A stretch of DNA of 64,000 nucleotides, taken from contig BPKI01000001.1 in NCBI GenBank assembly GCA_026005055.1, forward strand, positions 248,001 to 312,000, in the 5' to 3' direction. Of the stretch, positions 24,508 to 33,025 are shown piece by piece (the first letter of the stretch is position 1; each line of letters starts with the position of its first letter). The DNA is from Lysobacterales bacterium (GTDB taxonomy: Bacteria > Pseudomonadota > Gammaproteobacteria > Xanthomonadales > BPKI01). A model generated the notes under the pieces. The model was not told the DNA's origin and searched no databases. It saw only the letters and a list, made by a program, of their open reading frames with translations. The position numbers and the translations under genes were made by a program.

Positions 24508-25849
24508 AGCGGGCGCCGCCGAGCGCGCTCGACCGTCCGATGCGCAACTCGCCTCGATAGGAGCGGACGATGTCTTGCACGATCGCCAGCCCGATGCCGT
24601 GTCCCGGAACCCGCTCATCGCCCCGCACCCCACGCTGCAGCACGCGGTCGATCTGCTCCTCGGGGATGCCAGGGCCATCGTCCTCGACGTCGATCACCAG
24701 GGCCGGGCGACGCGCGCCCGGACTCGGCCGCGCCGAGGCGCTGAGCAGGACCCGGCTCTTCGCCCATTTGAAGGCGTTCTCGAGGAGGTTGCCGAGCAGC
24801 TCGAGCAGGTCGCCCTCCTCGCCGTGGAAGCGCGCCGCTTCCTCGATCTCGAACTCACAGAGGATCTTTTTGTCGGCGTAGACCTTCTCCAGGCTCCGGA
24901 CGAGCGATTCGGCGCTCGGCGTGATCGGCACTGGCGCGGAGAGCGTGCGGTGACCGGAGCGGGCGGCACGCGCGAGCTGGTAGGCCACGATCCCGTCCAT
25001 GCGCTCGACCTGAGCCAGCACCTGAGCCCTGAGCGCTTCCCCGCTCTCGTTCTCGGCGGCGCTTCTGAGCACCGCGAGAGGCGTCTTTAGGCTGTGTGCC
25101 AGGTCGGCGAGGGTGTGACGGTAGCGGGCGAGGTTTTCCCGCTCCGCCTCGATCAGTGCGTTCAGATTGCGGGTGAGCGGCTCGAGTTCCGAAGGATAGC
25201 CGCCGCCGAGACGCTCCCGCTGCCCTTGCTCGATCTCGGCGATCTCCCGGGTGACCCGGACGAAGGGCGCCATGCTCCAGCGCATGGCCAGGAAGAGCAG
25301 GATGAGGAGGATGCAGGCGAGCGCCCCGAGGAAGATGACCAAGCGCTCGCGAAACACCGAGATTTGTTCGAGCAGGGAGAGCTCATCCTCCACGACGTGC
25401 AGGGTGAGCGCCAACTCACGACCCGAGCCATCCTCGAAGACCAGGCCCTGGCTCAGGCGGTAATACTTGCTTCCGGCAAAAGCGATGGGGCCTTGGAAGT
25501 GGCGCTCGCCCGGCTCGAGCACGTCCTCCACGGGTAGTTCGCGGCCGAGCGCGGAGGGCGAGCGCCAGCGGAAGCCGGGGGCGATGAGCGCCGCATAAAG
25601 TCCCGAACTCGGCCTTTCCAGACGCGGTTCGGGAAGCGGCTCGGGAACGAGAATGGCTCCGCCCCGCGAAACCTCGAGCTTGGCCAGAAAGGCATAGACA
25701 TAGCCCTGCAGCCGCTGCTCGAGCGCCGCCCGCTGGCTCGCGACGAAGGCGAGATCGATCGCCAGACCGGTGGCGCCGAGGAAGACGAGCAAGGCCGCGG
25801 CCGCGCTATAAAGCAGCCGCCGGCGCAGCGACCACGTCGCGGCCGCCAT
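24479..25849 (-). CDS. phoQ: PhoQ-type sensor histidine kinase
   Basis: A 456-residue membrane kinase. TM1 is at about 10-33 and TM2 at about 175-195, with a periplasmic sensor of about 140 residues between them (GRELPVEDVLEPGERHFQGP and LVFEDGSGRELALTL). A HAMP-like linker is followed by the H-box DLAHSLKTPLAVL, whose HSLKTPLAV form is the PhoQ hallmark. Next come the N-box (NLLENAFKWAK), G1 (VEDDGPGIPEEQ) and G2 (GHGIGLAIVQDIV). It should autophosphorylate in response to low divalent cations, acid pH or cationic peptides and pass phosphate to the regulator encoded 9 bases upstream. The acidic patch typical of enterobacterial PhoQ is not obvious, so the signal could differ. Confidence 0.9.
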   Translation of the reverse strand: MAAATWSLRRRLLYSAAAALLVFLGATGLAIDLAFVASQRAALEQRLQGYVYAFLAKLEVSRGGAILVPEPLPEPRLERPSSGLYAALIAPGFRWRSPSALGRELPVEDVLEPGERHFQGPIAFAGSKYYRLSQGLVFEDGSGRELALTLHVVEDELSLLEQISVFRERLVIFLGALACILLILLFLAMRWSMAPFVRVTREIAEIEQGQRERLGGGYPSELEPLTRNLNALIEAERENLARYRHTLADLAHSLKTPLAVLRSAAENESGEALRAQVLAQVERMDGIVAYQLARAARSGHRTLSAPVPITPSAESLVRSLEKVYADKKILCEFEIEEAARFHGEEGDLLELLGNLLENAFKWAKSRVLLSASARPSPGARRPALVIDVEDDGPGIPEEQIDRVLQRGVRGDERVPGHGIGLAIVQDIVRSYRGELRIGRSSALGGARFTVELSAPG

Positions 25850-25858
25850 GCTCAGGCT

Positions 25859-26539
25859 TCACTCCTCGCGCGGCAGGGCGAAGCGGTAGCCGCGACCGCG
25901 CACCGTCTCGATCGGCTTGATCGTTCCTTCCGGATCGAGCTTGCGCCGGAGACGGCCGATGAAGACCTCGAGCACGTTCGAGTCACGCTCGAAGTCTTGC
26001 TGGTAGATGTGCTCGGTCAGTTCCGCCTTCGACACCAGGTTGCCGGCATTGAGCATGAGGAACTCGAGGACCTTGTACTCGTAGGAGGTCAGCTCGACCG
26101 GCTGGCCGTTGACGGTAACCTTCTGCGCGGCAGTGTCGAGGGCGATCGGGCCGCAGCGCACCAGCGGACGGCTCCAGCCGGCCGCGCGTCGCATCAGGGC
26201 GTTCAAGCGGGCGAGCAGCTCCTCGACGTGAAAGGGTTTGACCAGGTAATCGTCTGCGCCCGCGCGCAGGCCCTCGACCTTGTCCTGCCAGCTGCCGCGC
26301 GCGGTGAGGATGAGGATCGGGAAGCGGCGACCGTCCTCGCGCAGGCGGCGGACCAAGTCCATTCCCGAGAGCTTGGGAAGTCCGAGGTCGATGATCGCCA
26401 CGTCGAAGGGGATTTCCTTGCCGAGGTAGAGACCCTCCTCGCCATCGGCGGCGAGATCGACGGCGAAACCCTCGCGCCGAAGCCGCGCGCCCAACGTCTC
26501 CCGAAGCGGGGCCTCGTCTTCCACCAGCAAGATTCTCAT
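25859..26539 (-). CDS. phoP: PhoP-type OmpR-family response regulator
   Basis: A 226-residue regulator with a receiver domain (RILLVEDEAPLRETL; phospho-acceptor Asp51 in VAIIDLGLPKLSG; Lys in DDYLVKPFH) and a C-terminal winged helix (LTSYEYKVLEFLMLNAG, SNVLEVFIGRLRRKLD, GRGYRFALP). It pairs with the kinase gene that follows after 9 bases. The ATG at 26539 (MRILLVEDE) fits the family start; an upstream in-frame ATG would add 10 residues that do not look like a receiver start. The upstream pepSY gene ends 40 bases away. A PhoP-box-like direct repeat lies ahead of pepSY, so positive autoregulation is likely. Confidence 0.93.
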   Translation of the reverse strand: MRILLVEDEAPLRETLGARLRREGFAVDLAADGEEGLYLGKEIPFDVAIIDLGLPKLSGMDLVRRLREDGRRFPILILTARGSWQDKVEGLRAGADDYLVKPFHVEELLARLNALMRRAAGWSRPLVRCGPIALDTAAQKVTVNGQPVELTSYEYKVLEFLMLNAGNLVSKAELTEHIYQQDFERDSNVLEVFIGRLRRKLDPEGTIKPIETVRGRGYRFALPREE

Positions 26540-26578
26540 CTGTCGGACTCCCCGTTCGCGAGCGATCACGCCGCCCTT

Positions 26579-26932
26579 TCAGTTCTCCCAGCCGCCGCGA
26601 CCTCGCCGCGAGGGGCGCTCGTCCTCCTCGCGCTCCTCCGCTTCCGCCCGCGGCCGTTCTCGCCGAGCGGGCGAGGATTCGAGCGGCCATGACTCCCGCG
26701 GGTACGCCCCGCGGAGTCCACCCTCCTGTTGGATGACCCGAACCCGACCATCCGGAGTGAGCACTTTGATGCGATGAATCTCACGATCTCCGGCGCGCAA
26801 AGTCTCGGCCGAAAGGATCCGCCCACCGGTCTCGCGCTCGACCCTGCGCACCGACTCATCCAAAGACTGTCCCAGCGCCGGGCCCGATACGGCGAGGAGC
26901 AGCGAAATGAGCAAAGAAGGATGGCGCAGCAT
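26579..26932 (-). CDS. Exported PepSY-like small protein linked to PhoPQ
   Basis: A 117-residue precursor with signal peptide HPSLLISLLLAVSGPALGQ. One PepSY-type fold follows (SVRRVERETGGRILSAETL, then REIHRIKVLTPDGRVRVI), and the C-terminal tail of about 35 residues is highly charged (Arg/Glu/Pro). PepSY proteins are thought to bind or inhibit peptidases or to help sense envelope state. A small PepSY gene just before a PhoPQ-type pair is a recurring layout in gammaproteobacteria, so a role in tuning the sensor is plausible but inferred. The ATG at 26932 starts directly at the signal peptide. It is preceded by about 150 bases containing the PhoP-box-like repeat. Confidence 0.78.
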   Translation of the reverse strand: MLRHPSLLISLLLAVSGPALGQSLDESVRRVERETGGRILSAETLRAGDREIHRIKVLTPDGRVRVIQQEGGLRGAYPRESWPLESSPARRERPRAEAEEREEDERPSRRGRGGWEN

Positions 26933-27063
26933 TTCGGAGGAAGCCGGACGAGCGATGAAAAGGCACGTCCCACACCGGCCGCTCATGGTGCGGCATCGTC
27001 GATCGAGGAGCAACCGCCGACACCGGCGCCGCATGGGACGATTCGAGTCTCGGGCATCGGCAT

Positions 27064-27080
27064 TGAACCCCTTATGAACC
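27064..27080 (-). promoter_or_regulatory. PhoP-box-like direct repeat upstream of pepSY-phoPQ
   Basis: On the plus strand this reads TGAACCCCTTATGAACC, which on the minus strand is GGTTCA, five bases, GGTTCA: a perfect hexamer repeat with the 6-5-6 spacing of PhoP boxes (consensus (G/T)GTTTA N5 (G/T)GTTTA, with GTTCA variants in other gammaproteobacteria). It lies about 130 bases upstream of the pepSY ATG and 6 bases past the deiminase stop. It would suit autoactivation of the operon. No strong -10 element is visible behind it, as is usual for activator-dependent promoters. Confidence 0.6.
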
Positions 27081-27086
27081 GGGACC

Positions 27087-27998
27087 TCAGTAAATCTCGG
27101 CGACCAGGCAGCGCAGGCTGCCGCCGCCTTTTTCGAGCTCGGCAAGCGGTACCGTGGCGATGCGGAATCCGGCACGTCGAAGCTGCCGTGCCTGCGCGGC
27201 GGTGAGTGCATCCGCGGCCCTTTCGCTCATCCACACCGTCTCGGGGTCGAGCGCGATGGCATTGGCCGCGAAGGCCCTCTTCTGAGCCTCGTCGAGGACG
27301 ACGATCGCGCCGCCATGCGCGGCGATGATGCATTCGGCGTCGGAGGGATCGGCGAAGCCGGATGGGGCGATGAGGAGCGCGCGTCCGGCGAGGGAGCTCA
27401 TGACCACGTTGGTGTGGTACTCGCCGGGCGCGAGCGGGAACACGAAGGTGGCGGCGAGGCCGAAGGCCTCGTGCATGGCCCGCGCCCCGGTCTCGTCGCA
27501 GCGTTCGGACAGACCGCAATAACCGATCCTTCGGCCGCGGTCGATGACCAGACTGCCGGTGAGCTCGGCGGTCAGATCTTCGCGTTGCGAGAGGTCGATC
27601 GCCTCGTAGCGAAGTAGCTCGAGGAAGAAACGCCGGATGTCGGCGCGCGCCGTCTCCCGGCGTCGGATCGGCCAGCGCATCCGCCCGATGATGAGCCGGC
27701 CCGGCGCGGTGGCGAAGGCGTTGTTCGGGAACACCCCATCGGGCGCCTCCGGATCGCCGGGGAAGAGCAAGGTGGGCATCCTCGCCGCCAGGGCGCGAGC
27801 CAGCGCCGCGTGCTCGTCTCTCGCGCGCGCGGCATCCACCGGCTCGCTGCTCATGTAGCGATTGTCGCCCGCGGTTTCGCTCGGCCGGCCGAAGCCTTCC
27901 GGCGTGACCAGGAAGACCCCACGCGCACAGGCAGGTCCGCGTGGCAGTGCGGCGGCGGCCGCTGCGAGAAAGCGCGCGTGATCGCGGGTGGCACTCAT
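27087..27998 (-). CDS. Arginine deiminase-related / CtlX-like amidinohydrolase
   Basis: A 303-residue guanidino-group-modifying enzyme of the amidinotransferase superfamily. The substrate-binding motif DGVFPNNAFAT is near residue 95; GSLVIDRGRRIGYCGLSERCD and the catalytic His in GEYHTNVVM follow. The catalytic Cys is in GGGSLRCLVAEIY at the C-terminus. The FPNNAFAT and GGGSxRC forms match the citrulline/arginine-related hydrolase (CtlX) group. The substrate may be citrulline, arginine or a methylated arginine, and it cannot be fixed from sequence. Its ATG overlaps the dusA stop as ATGA; this coupling looks like packing rather than pathway. Confidence 0.82.
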   Translation of the reverse strand: MSATRDHARFLAAAAAALPRGPACARGVFLVTPEGFGRPSETAGDNRYMSSEPVDAARARDEHAALARALAARMPTLLFPGDPEAPDGVFPNNAFATAPGRLIIGRMRWPIRRRETARADIRRFFLELLRYEAIDLSQREDLTAELTGSLVIDRGRRIGYCGLSERCDETGARAMHEAFGLAATFVFPLAPGEYHTNVVMSSLAGRALLIAPSGFADPSDAECIIAAHGGAIVVLDEAQKRAFAANAIALDPETVWMSERAADALTAAQARQLRRAGFRIATVPLAELEKGGGSLRCLVAEIY

Positions 27999-29005
27999 GC
28001 GGCGATCGGCAGTGTCAGCGCTTCGAGCGCCCGCTCGACCGTCTCCCACCCCGCCGTAGTCTTACGCGCTCCCTCCGATAACAGCCGCCGGAAACGCCGC
28101 CCACCGGGTTCGGCCTGGAAGAGCCCGAACCAGGGCCGGACCATCTCCGACAGCCGCTCCCCGCGCTCGAGTTGCTCTTCCACGTAGGTGCGCATCGAGC
28201 GAAGCAGGGAGATTCGGTCCTGGGGATGGGGGATCCATGGGTGAAGCGCGGCGCTCAAACGCGAGAACCACCAGGGGCGCTGGTAGGCGGCTCGGCCGAT
28301 CATGACGCCGTCCACGTGGCGGAGTGCGGCCTCGACCTGTTCGCGGCGGTTCAGCCCCCCGTTGAGCACGATCGTGAGCTTAGGGAAGCTCGCCTTGAGT
28401 CGAAACACCCGTTCGTAGTCGAGCGGCGGCACCTTGCGATTCGCCGCCGGATCGAGTCCGCCGAGCAGCGCCTTGCGGGCATGAACGGTGAGGACTCGGC
28501 AGCCGGCGCCGGCGATGGCCGAGACGAAGCGGTCGAGGTCGCGCTCGGTGTCCTGCTCGTCCACGCCGAGGCGGCACTTGAGGCTCACCTCCGTCCCAGG
28601 AGGCACCGCCTCGATCAGGGCGCGGACGCACTCGGCGACCCGCCCCGGATCGCGCATGAGACAGGCACCGAAGCCGCCACCGCTCGCCCGCGGCGAGGGG
28701 CAGCCGACGTTGAGGTCGATGCCCGCGAAGCCGAAGGGAACCGCGAGCCGGGCAGCCTGATGCAGCTCCTCCGGATCGCTGCCCCCGAGCTGGAGGACGA
28801 GGGGCTGCTCGCTCGGATCGTGGGCGAGCAATCGCTCGACCCGGCCGTAGACGATCGCCCTGGCGACGATCATCTCGGTGTGGAGCAGCGCAGGCGGCGC
28901 CAATCGGCGGTGGAAATAACGGCAGTGGCGATCGGTCCAGGCCATCATCGGGGCCACGGACAGGAGCCGGGAGTTCACGGGCCGTGCGGGAATCGGAGCG
29001 GACAT
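27995..29005 (-). CDS. dusA: tRNA-dihydrouridine(20/20a) synthase DusA
   Basis: A 336-residue FMN-dependent enzyme that reduces uridine at positions 20/20a of tRNA. The N-terminal LSVAPMMAWTDRHCRYFHRR is the DusA form (APMMxWTDRHCR) that separates it from DusB/DusC. The catalytic cysteine region is NVGCPSPRASGGGFGACLM. FMN-binding residues lie in SLKCRLGVDE, LTVHARKALLGGLDPAANR and NGGL, then VDGVMIGRAAYQRPW. It is divergent from the methyltransferase gene, with about 70 bases between starts. The later dusB gene in this window is a distinct paralogue. Confidence 0.95.
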   Translation of the reverse strand: MSAPIPARPVNSRLLSVAPMMAWTDRHCRYFHRRLAPPALLHTEMIVARAIVYGRVERLLAHDPSEQPLVLQLGGSDPEELHQAARLAVPFGFAGIDLNVGCPSPRASGGGFGACLMRDPGRVAECVRALIEAVPPGTEVSLKCRLGVDEQDTERDLDRFVSAIAGAGCRVLTVHARKALLGGLDPAANRKVPPLDYERVFRLKASFPKLTIVLNGGLNRREQVEAALRHVDGVMIGRAAYQRPWWFSRLSAALHPWIPHPQDRISLLRSMRTYVEEQLERGERLSEMVRPWFGLFQAEPGGRRFRRLLSEGARKTTAGWETVERALEALTLPIAA

Positions 29006-29073
29006 CGGCCTATCATCTTCGCACGTGCCATGGTCGCGCCGAGGGTGCGCGGCCGATCCGGAGACTTTCGAGC

Positions 29074-29862
29074 ATGAGCGAGGCCGCCGAGGCCAAGGCC
29101 TTGTCCAAGACCTGGTTTTATCCGTTCCGCCTTCCGAGCGGGGCGGTCACGCCGACTTACGACGGCGGTGCCCTCGATGCCATCCATTACACGCGCCGGA
29201 ACATGCTCGATCACGCGCTCGCCGCGCTGTTCCCCGGCGAACGCGGTGATCTTCGCGCGCTCGACCTCGCCTGCCATCAGGGCTACTTCGCCTGTCACCT
29301 CGCCCAGAGCGGCTTCGGGGAGGTGGTGGGGACCGATGCACGCGTGGAACACATCGAGGATGCTCGCTTCATGTCCGGGCTGCTCGGGCTTCAGGAAAGG
29401 CTGCGCTTCCTGCCCATGGACGTGCACGAGGCGACACCCGAGCGCCTCGGAGGAAGCTTCGATCTCGTCCTCTGTTTCGGCCTGATCTATCACCTCGAGA
29501 ATCCGGTGGGGGCGCTGCGCAGCGCACGGGCCCTCACCCGCCGCGCGCTCCTGATCGAGACCCAGCTCGTGCCCGGACTCAGCGGCATGGTGGACTACGG
29601 CAGTTACCGCTTCGTGCGGCCGCTCAAAGGCAGCTTCGGCCTCATCGACGAGACCGAGGAGACGCACGGCCCGGAGGCCAGCACTACCGGCATCTGCCTG
29701 GTCCCGAGCCGCGAGGCGCTGCTGTGGATCCTGGAGCGGCTCGGTTTCGCCCGGATCGAGATTCTGCCGCCTCCGGAAGACGCCTACGAGCAGCTTCGCT
29801 TCGGCAAGCGAATCATGGTGCTCGCCGAACTTTCGCCCCCAGGGGGCGAGCGCTTAGGATAG
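29074..29862 (+). CDS. SAM-dependent methyltransferase (CmoB/DUF1698-like)
   Basis: A 262-residue class I methyltransferase. Motif I is ALDLACHQGYFACHLAQ, followed by VVGTDARVEHIEDA, then FDLVLCFGLIYHLENP, where YHLENP is a post-motif typical of CmoB-like and DUF1698 proteins. An N-terminal patch, KTWFYPFRLPSG with YTRRNMLDHAL, also recalls CmoB-like enzymes that work on wobble uridines or small acids. No substrate can be assigned. The ATG at 29074 follows the divergent dusA promoter region. The 3' end is 24 bases from the membrane Mrr-like gene. Confidence 0.78.
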   Translation: MSEAAEAKALSKTWFYPFRLPSGAVTPTYDGGALDAIHYTRRNMLDHALAALFPGERGDLRALDLACHQGYFACHLAQSGFGEVVGTDARVEHIEDARFMSGLLGLQERLRFLPMDVHEATPERLGGSFDLVLCFGLIYHLENPVGALRSARALTRRALLIETQLVPGLSGMVDYGSYRFVRPLKGSFGLIDETEETHGPEASTTGICLVPSREALLWILERLGFARIEILPPPEDAYEQLRFGKRIMVLAELSPPGGERLG

Positions 29863-29886
29863 GGGGTTTTCGGGCGAGGGAGCGAG

Positions 29887-30828
29887 ATGAGCCTAATTTT
29901 GAAAGTCCTCGTGCTGCTGGTGGTGACGATCCTCGTCGCCGGGATCGTCGCCGTCCTGCTCATGGTGCACCGCCCGAGACGGATTCGCGCCCGAGCCGGC
30001 CTCGGGGCGACGGATTCGCTGAAATGGCGGGAATTCGTCCGTCTCACGAGCGATCTCCTCGCCCGCCGCGGCTTCCGACCGATCGAGGAGGAGCACGCCC
30101 TCAACCCGCGCGGCTACGACCTCGCCTTCCAGCGCGGCAGCAAACGCTACCTCGTGCAGTTCAAGCAGGGACGCGCCACCAAGGTCAACCCGGAGTCGCT
30201 CAAAGCCCTGCGCCAGGCGATGGCGGAGCAGGACGCAGCGGGAGGGATCGTGATTTCGACCGGACAGATCGACCGCCATGTGGGGGTGCTCGATCCGACC
30301 ATCGAGATCCTCCATGGTGAGGCGCTGTGGAACGAACTGGAACCGCTGCTCGAGGGGAAACTCAAAGAGACGGCGGAAAGCGCCATCCGCCACAGCTTCC
30401 AGTTGAGGATCGGCACCGCCGTGCTCGCGGGCCTGATCGCTGCCTCGCTCACCGCCATGCAGCTTCCGGAAACCCTCTCCCCGCCTCCTGCGCCCGAGAG
30501 CCCCGCCCAGCCTGTGGCGGCGCCGCGCGAGCGGCCCGCGGCACCGGCCCCGCCCACTCCGACGGAGGCGCGTCCGCTGAGCGAGGAGGAACGCAACCAG
30601 CGGCGCGTCGCTCTGGCCAATGAGGTGGCACGGCTGCCCAACGTCAGTTCGGCCTACTGGCCCACGAGCACCACCCTCGAGGTCTCCGTGACCTACCAAG
30701 ACCCCCGTCAGCGTCCCGAGGTCACCGCCAAGATTTGCGAGCGCGTTCTTCAGTATCACGAGCTCCGCTTCACTCGGATCCAGATCGTCGAGCCGGGCAA
30801 CCGCTCGCACTGGTGGCAGTGCCAGTGA
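29887..30828 (+). CDS. Membrane-anchored restriction-endonuclease-like (Mrr-type) protein
   Basis: A 313-residue protein with an N-terminal membrane segment (LILKVLVLLVVTILVAGIVAVLLM). An Mrr/endonuclease-IV-like fold follows at about 45-150 (GFRPIEEEHALNPRGYDLAFQ then RYLVQFKQGRATKV), in which Asp of GYDL and the QxK of QFKQ match the PD-(D/E)xK core. A second membrane segment is at about 172-190, then a proline/alanine-rich linker and a C-terminal domain ending in HWWQCQ. Such membrane-bound Mrr-like proteins are found in Lysobacterales, but their role is unknown. The nuclease residues look present; activity is not shown. It starts 24 bases after the methyltransferase gene. Confidence 0.75.
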   Translation: MSLILKVLVLLVVTILVAGIVAVLLMVHRPRRIRARAGLGATDSLKWREFVRLTSDLLARRGFRPIEEEHALNPRGYDLAFQRGSKRYLVQFKQGRATKVNPESLKALRQAMAEQDAAGGIVISTGQIDRHVGVLDPTIEILHGEALWNELEPLLEGKLKETAESAIRHSFQLRIGTAVLAGLIAASLTAMQLPETLSPPPAPESPAQPVAAPRERPAAPAPPTPTEARPLSEEERNQRRVALANEVARLPNVSSAYWPTSTTLEVSVTYQDPRQRPEVTAKICERVLQYHELRFTRIQIVEPGNRSHWWQCQ

Positions 30829-30883
30829 GCGCCCCGAAGCCTCCTTGCCCTACACTATCGGTGCTTCACCGGGGAGACTGGGC

Positions 30884-31318
30884 ATGGCCAACATCGTGAT
30901 CGTCGGGCTGGATGGAAGCGAGGGGAGTCGGCGGGCCCTCGACTTCGCCATCCGCCGGGCCAAGGCCGGTCAGCATGAGCTGATGCTGGTTTGCGTGATC
31001 CCCCATTCGACCCACGCCATCCTCACCATTGACGAGCTCACCCGCAACGAAGCCTGGCGTCAGGCTCAGCGCGAGCGAGTGCAACGCGAGATCCTCGACC
31101 CGGCGCTTTCCAGGACGGCGGAAGAGGGGGTGCGCGCCCATTCCCGGATCGAGTTCGGCGATCCGACCGAGGTTCTCGGCGAGGTCGCCCGCGAGATCGG
31201 TGCCTCGCACGTGATCGTGGGCCGGCGCGGCCTTTCGCCGCTCCGGGCCCTGCTCTTCGGCTCCATCGCCTCGCGGCTGGTACAGACCTCGCCGGTGCCG
31301 GTCACGGTCGTGCCCTGA
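30884..31318 (+). CDS. Universal stress protein (UspA family)
   Basis: A 144-residue single-domain Usp. It opens with IVIVGLDGSEGSRRALDFAIRRA (the VGxDGSExSxxA start) and has GASHVIVGRRGLSPLRALLFGSIASRLVQTSPVPVTVVP at the end, with the ATP-binding G-2x-G-9x-G-S form partly kept (GRRGLSPLRALLFGS). It probably binds ATP and helps stress survival in the cytoplasm. I chose the ATG at 30884, with GGGGAG about 10 bases upstream. The SDR gene begins 3 bases after its stop, so the two are probably one transcript. Confidence 0.9.
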   Translation: MANIVIVGLDGSEGSRRALDFAIRRAKAGQHELMLVCVIPHSTHAILTIDELTRNEAWRQAQRERVQREILDPALSRTAEEGVRAHSRIEFGDPTEVLGEVAREIGASHVIVGRRGLSPLRALLFGSIASRLVQTSPVPVTVVP

Positions 31319-31321
31319 TCC

Positions 31322-32032
31322 ATGCCGGGGCCGCTTTCCATCGAACTCGAGGGACGGCGGATCGCTGTCACCGGGGCCTTCGGAGCGCTCGGCCGGACTG
31401 TGGTCCGCACGCTGGTCGGCGCCGGCGCACGGGTCGCGGCGATCGATCTCACCGGCCCACCCCCGGGGATGAACGACGATCCTGCGATCCTTCCCCTTTT
31501 CCCGATCGATCTCGCGGAAGTCGACTCGGCGACATCGGCCTTCGCGCGGATCGGCGAAGTGTTCGGCAGTCTCGATGGGCTGTGCAACCTCGCCGGCGGC
31601 TTCCGTTGGCAACGCCTCGACCAGGGCGAGCCGGCGGCCTTCGATCTCATGTTCTGGATGAACCTGCGCACCGCCGCCGTCGCAAGCACCCTCGCCCTTC
31701 CCATGCTCGCCGACGGACGCGCCGCGATCGTCAACATCGCCGCGTTGTCCGCCCTCAAGGCGGGCGAAGGCATGGCCGCCTATGCCGCGGCCAAAGCGGG
31801 GGTGATGAAGCTCACCGAGTCCCTGGCCGAGGAACTGAAGCCGCGCGGCATCCGGGTCAATGCCATCCTGCCCTCGATCATCGACACCCCGGCCAATCGC
31901 GCCGACATGCCCAAAGCCGACTTCTCGCGCTGGGTACGGCCTGAGGAAATCGCTCATTTGATCGCCTTCCTCCTGAGCGATCTCGCCAGCGGCATCAACG
32001 GCGCCCTGATCGCCGCCCCCGGGCGGCTTTGA
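31322..32032 (+). CDS. Short-chain dehydrogenase/reductase
   Basis: A 236-residue Rossmann oxidoreductase. The NAD(P)-binding TGAFGALG is near residue 18, and the LCNLAGG strand is in the NNAG position. The active-site Ser is in VNIAALSALKAG and Tyr/Lys in YAAAKAGV (YxxxK). GIRVNAILPSIIDTPANR is the usual segment after the catalytic lysine. An Asp after the second strand (AAIDLTG) favours NAD over NADP. The substrate is unknown. It is translated right after the universal stress gene and faces the OmpA-like gene tail to tail with 3 bases between stops. Confidence 0.9.
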   Translation: MPGPLSIELEGRRIAVTGAFGALGRTVVRTLVGAGARVAAIDLTGPPPGMNDDPAILPLFPIDLAEVDSATSAFARIGEVFGSLDGLCNLAGGFRWQRLDQGEPAAFDLMFWMNLRTAAVASTLALPMLADGRAAIVNIAALSALKAGEGMAAYAAAKAGVMKLTESLAEELKPRGIRVNAILPSIIDTPANRADMPKADFSRWVRPEEIAHLIAFLLSDLASGINGALIAAPGRL

Positions 32033-32035
32033 AGC

Positions 32036-33025
32036 TCAGCGGCTCGTCAGCTTGAACTCGATGCGCCGATTGCGGGCATAGGCCTGCTCGTTCTCGCCCG
32101 GATCGAGGGGATGATGCTCGCCGAGGCCCGCAGCCACCAGGCGCTCGGGCGGAATGCCGCGGGCGATCAGATGCCGCACGACAGCCAGGGCGCGGGCGGT
32201 GGAGAGCTCCCAGTTCGAGGGAAAGCGGGCGGTGCGGATCGGCCTGCGGTCGGTATGGCCGTCCACCTGAAGCACCCAGGGCAGATCGGAAGGAATCTTC
32301 GCGGCGACTTCGCTCAGCACCTCGGCCAGCCGCGAAAGCTCGGCAAGCCCCTGCTCGCTCAGCTGATCCGAGCCGGAGGGAAAAAGGATCTCGCTTGCGA
32401 TCACGAAGCGATCCCCGACGATGCGCACGTCTTCGCGATCGCCGAGCGCCTCGCGCAAGCGGCCGAAGAACTCGGAACGGTAGCGCTCGAGCTCGCGCAG
32501 CCGCTCGGCGAGCAGGCGATCGAGCCTTGCCTCGAGCGACTCGATGGCCGCGCTTTGCTGAGCGAGCACGCGATCCTTCTCGGCGAGCAGGGCCTGAAGC
32601 GCCGCGATCTGCTCGCTCAGCCGCGCGAGCCTCGCTTCGCGCTCGGCAAGCGAGAGGGCAAGCGCCTCCTTGGCCTCGGCCTCGGTGCGCAAAGCCGCGG
32701 CGAGCGCGGCGAGGCTCTCCTGAAGTGCACCTTCCCGCGCCGCCGCCTCGCCGAGCAGGCGCTCGCGCTCGACCTCCGCCTCGCTCAAGGCGGCGCGAAG
32801 TCGAGCGAGCTCGGCTTGCGCCCCCCTCAACGCCTCCTGAAGGCGCGCGCGCTCGGCATCGAGCGCGCTCAGCGTCTGCTGCGAGCGGCCGAGCCGCTCG
32901 CTCAGCACGTATTGGCCGAGGGTGAAGACGAGCAGCAGGAACAATAGCACCATCAACAGCGCCGAGAGCCCGTCCACGAAACCGGGCCAAAGATCGCTCT
33001 CGCGCGCTGCCTGCACTCGCCTCAT
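32036..33025 (-). CDS. MotB/OmpA-like stator protein with long coiled coil (non-flagellar)
   Basis: A 329-residue protein with one N-terminal membrane segment (FVDGLSALLMVLLFLLLVFTL) carrying an aspartate (FVDG) in the place of the MotB proton-channel Asp. About 140 residues of Leu/Ala/Glu/Arg coiled coil follow (35-175). The C-terminal OmpA peptidoglycan-binding domain has ILFPSGSDQL, VDGHTDRRPI, NWELSTARALAVVRHL and RRIEFKL. Together with the upstream MotA-like partner (4-base overlap) it should form a proton-driven stator-like complex joined to the cell wall. There are no flagellar genes in the window and the coiled coil is unlike MotB, so it drives something else, not yet known. Confidence 0.82.
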   Translation of the reverse strand: MRRVQAARESDLWPGFVDGLSALLMVLLFLLLVFTLGQYVLSERLGRSQQTLSALDAERARLQEALRGAQAELARLRAALSEAEVERERLLGEAAAREGALQESLAALAAALRTEAEAKEALALSLAEREARLARLSEQIAALQALLAEKDRVLAQQSAAIESLEARLDRLLAERLRELERYRSEFFGRLREALGDREDVRIVGDRFVIASEILFPSGSDQLSEQGLAELSRLAEVLSEVAAKIPSDLPWVLQVDGHTDRRPIRTARFPSNWELSTARALAVVRHLIARGIPPERLVAAGLGEHHPLDPGENEQAYARNRRIEFKLTSR

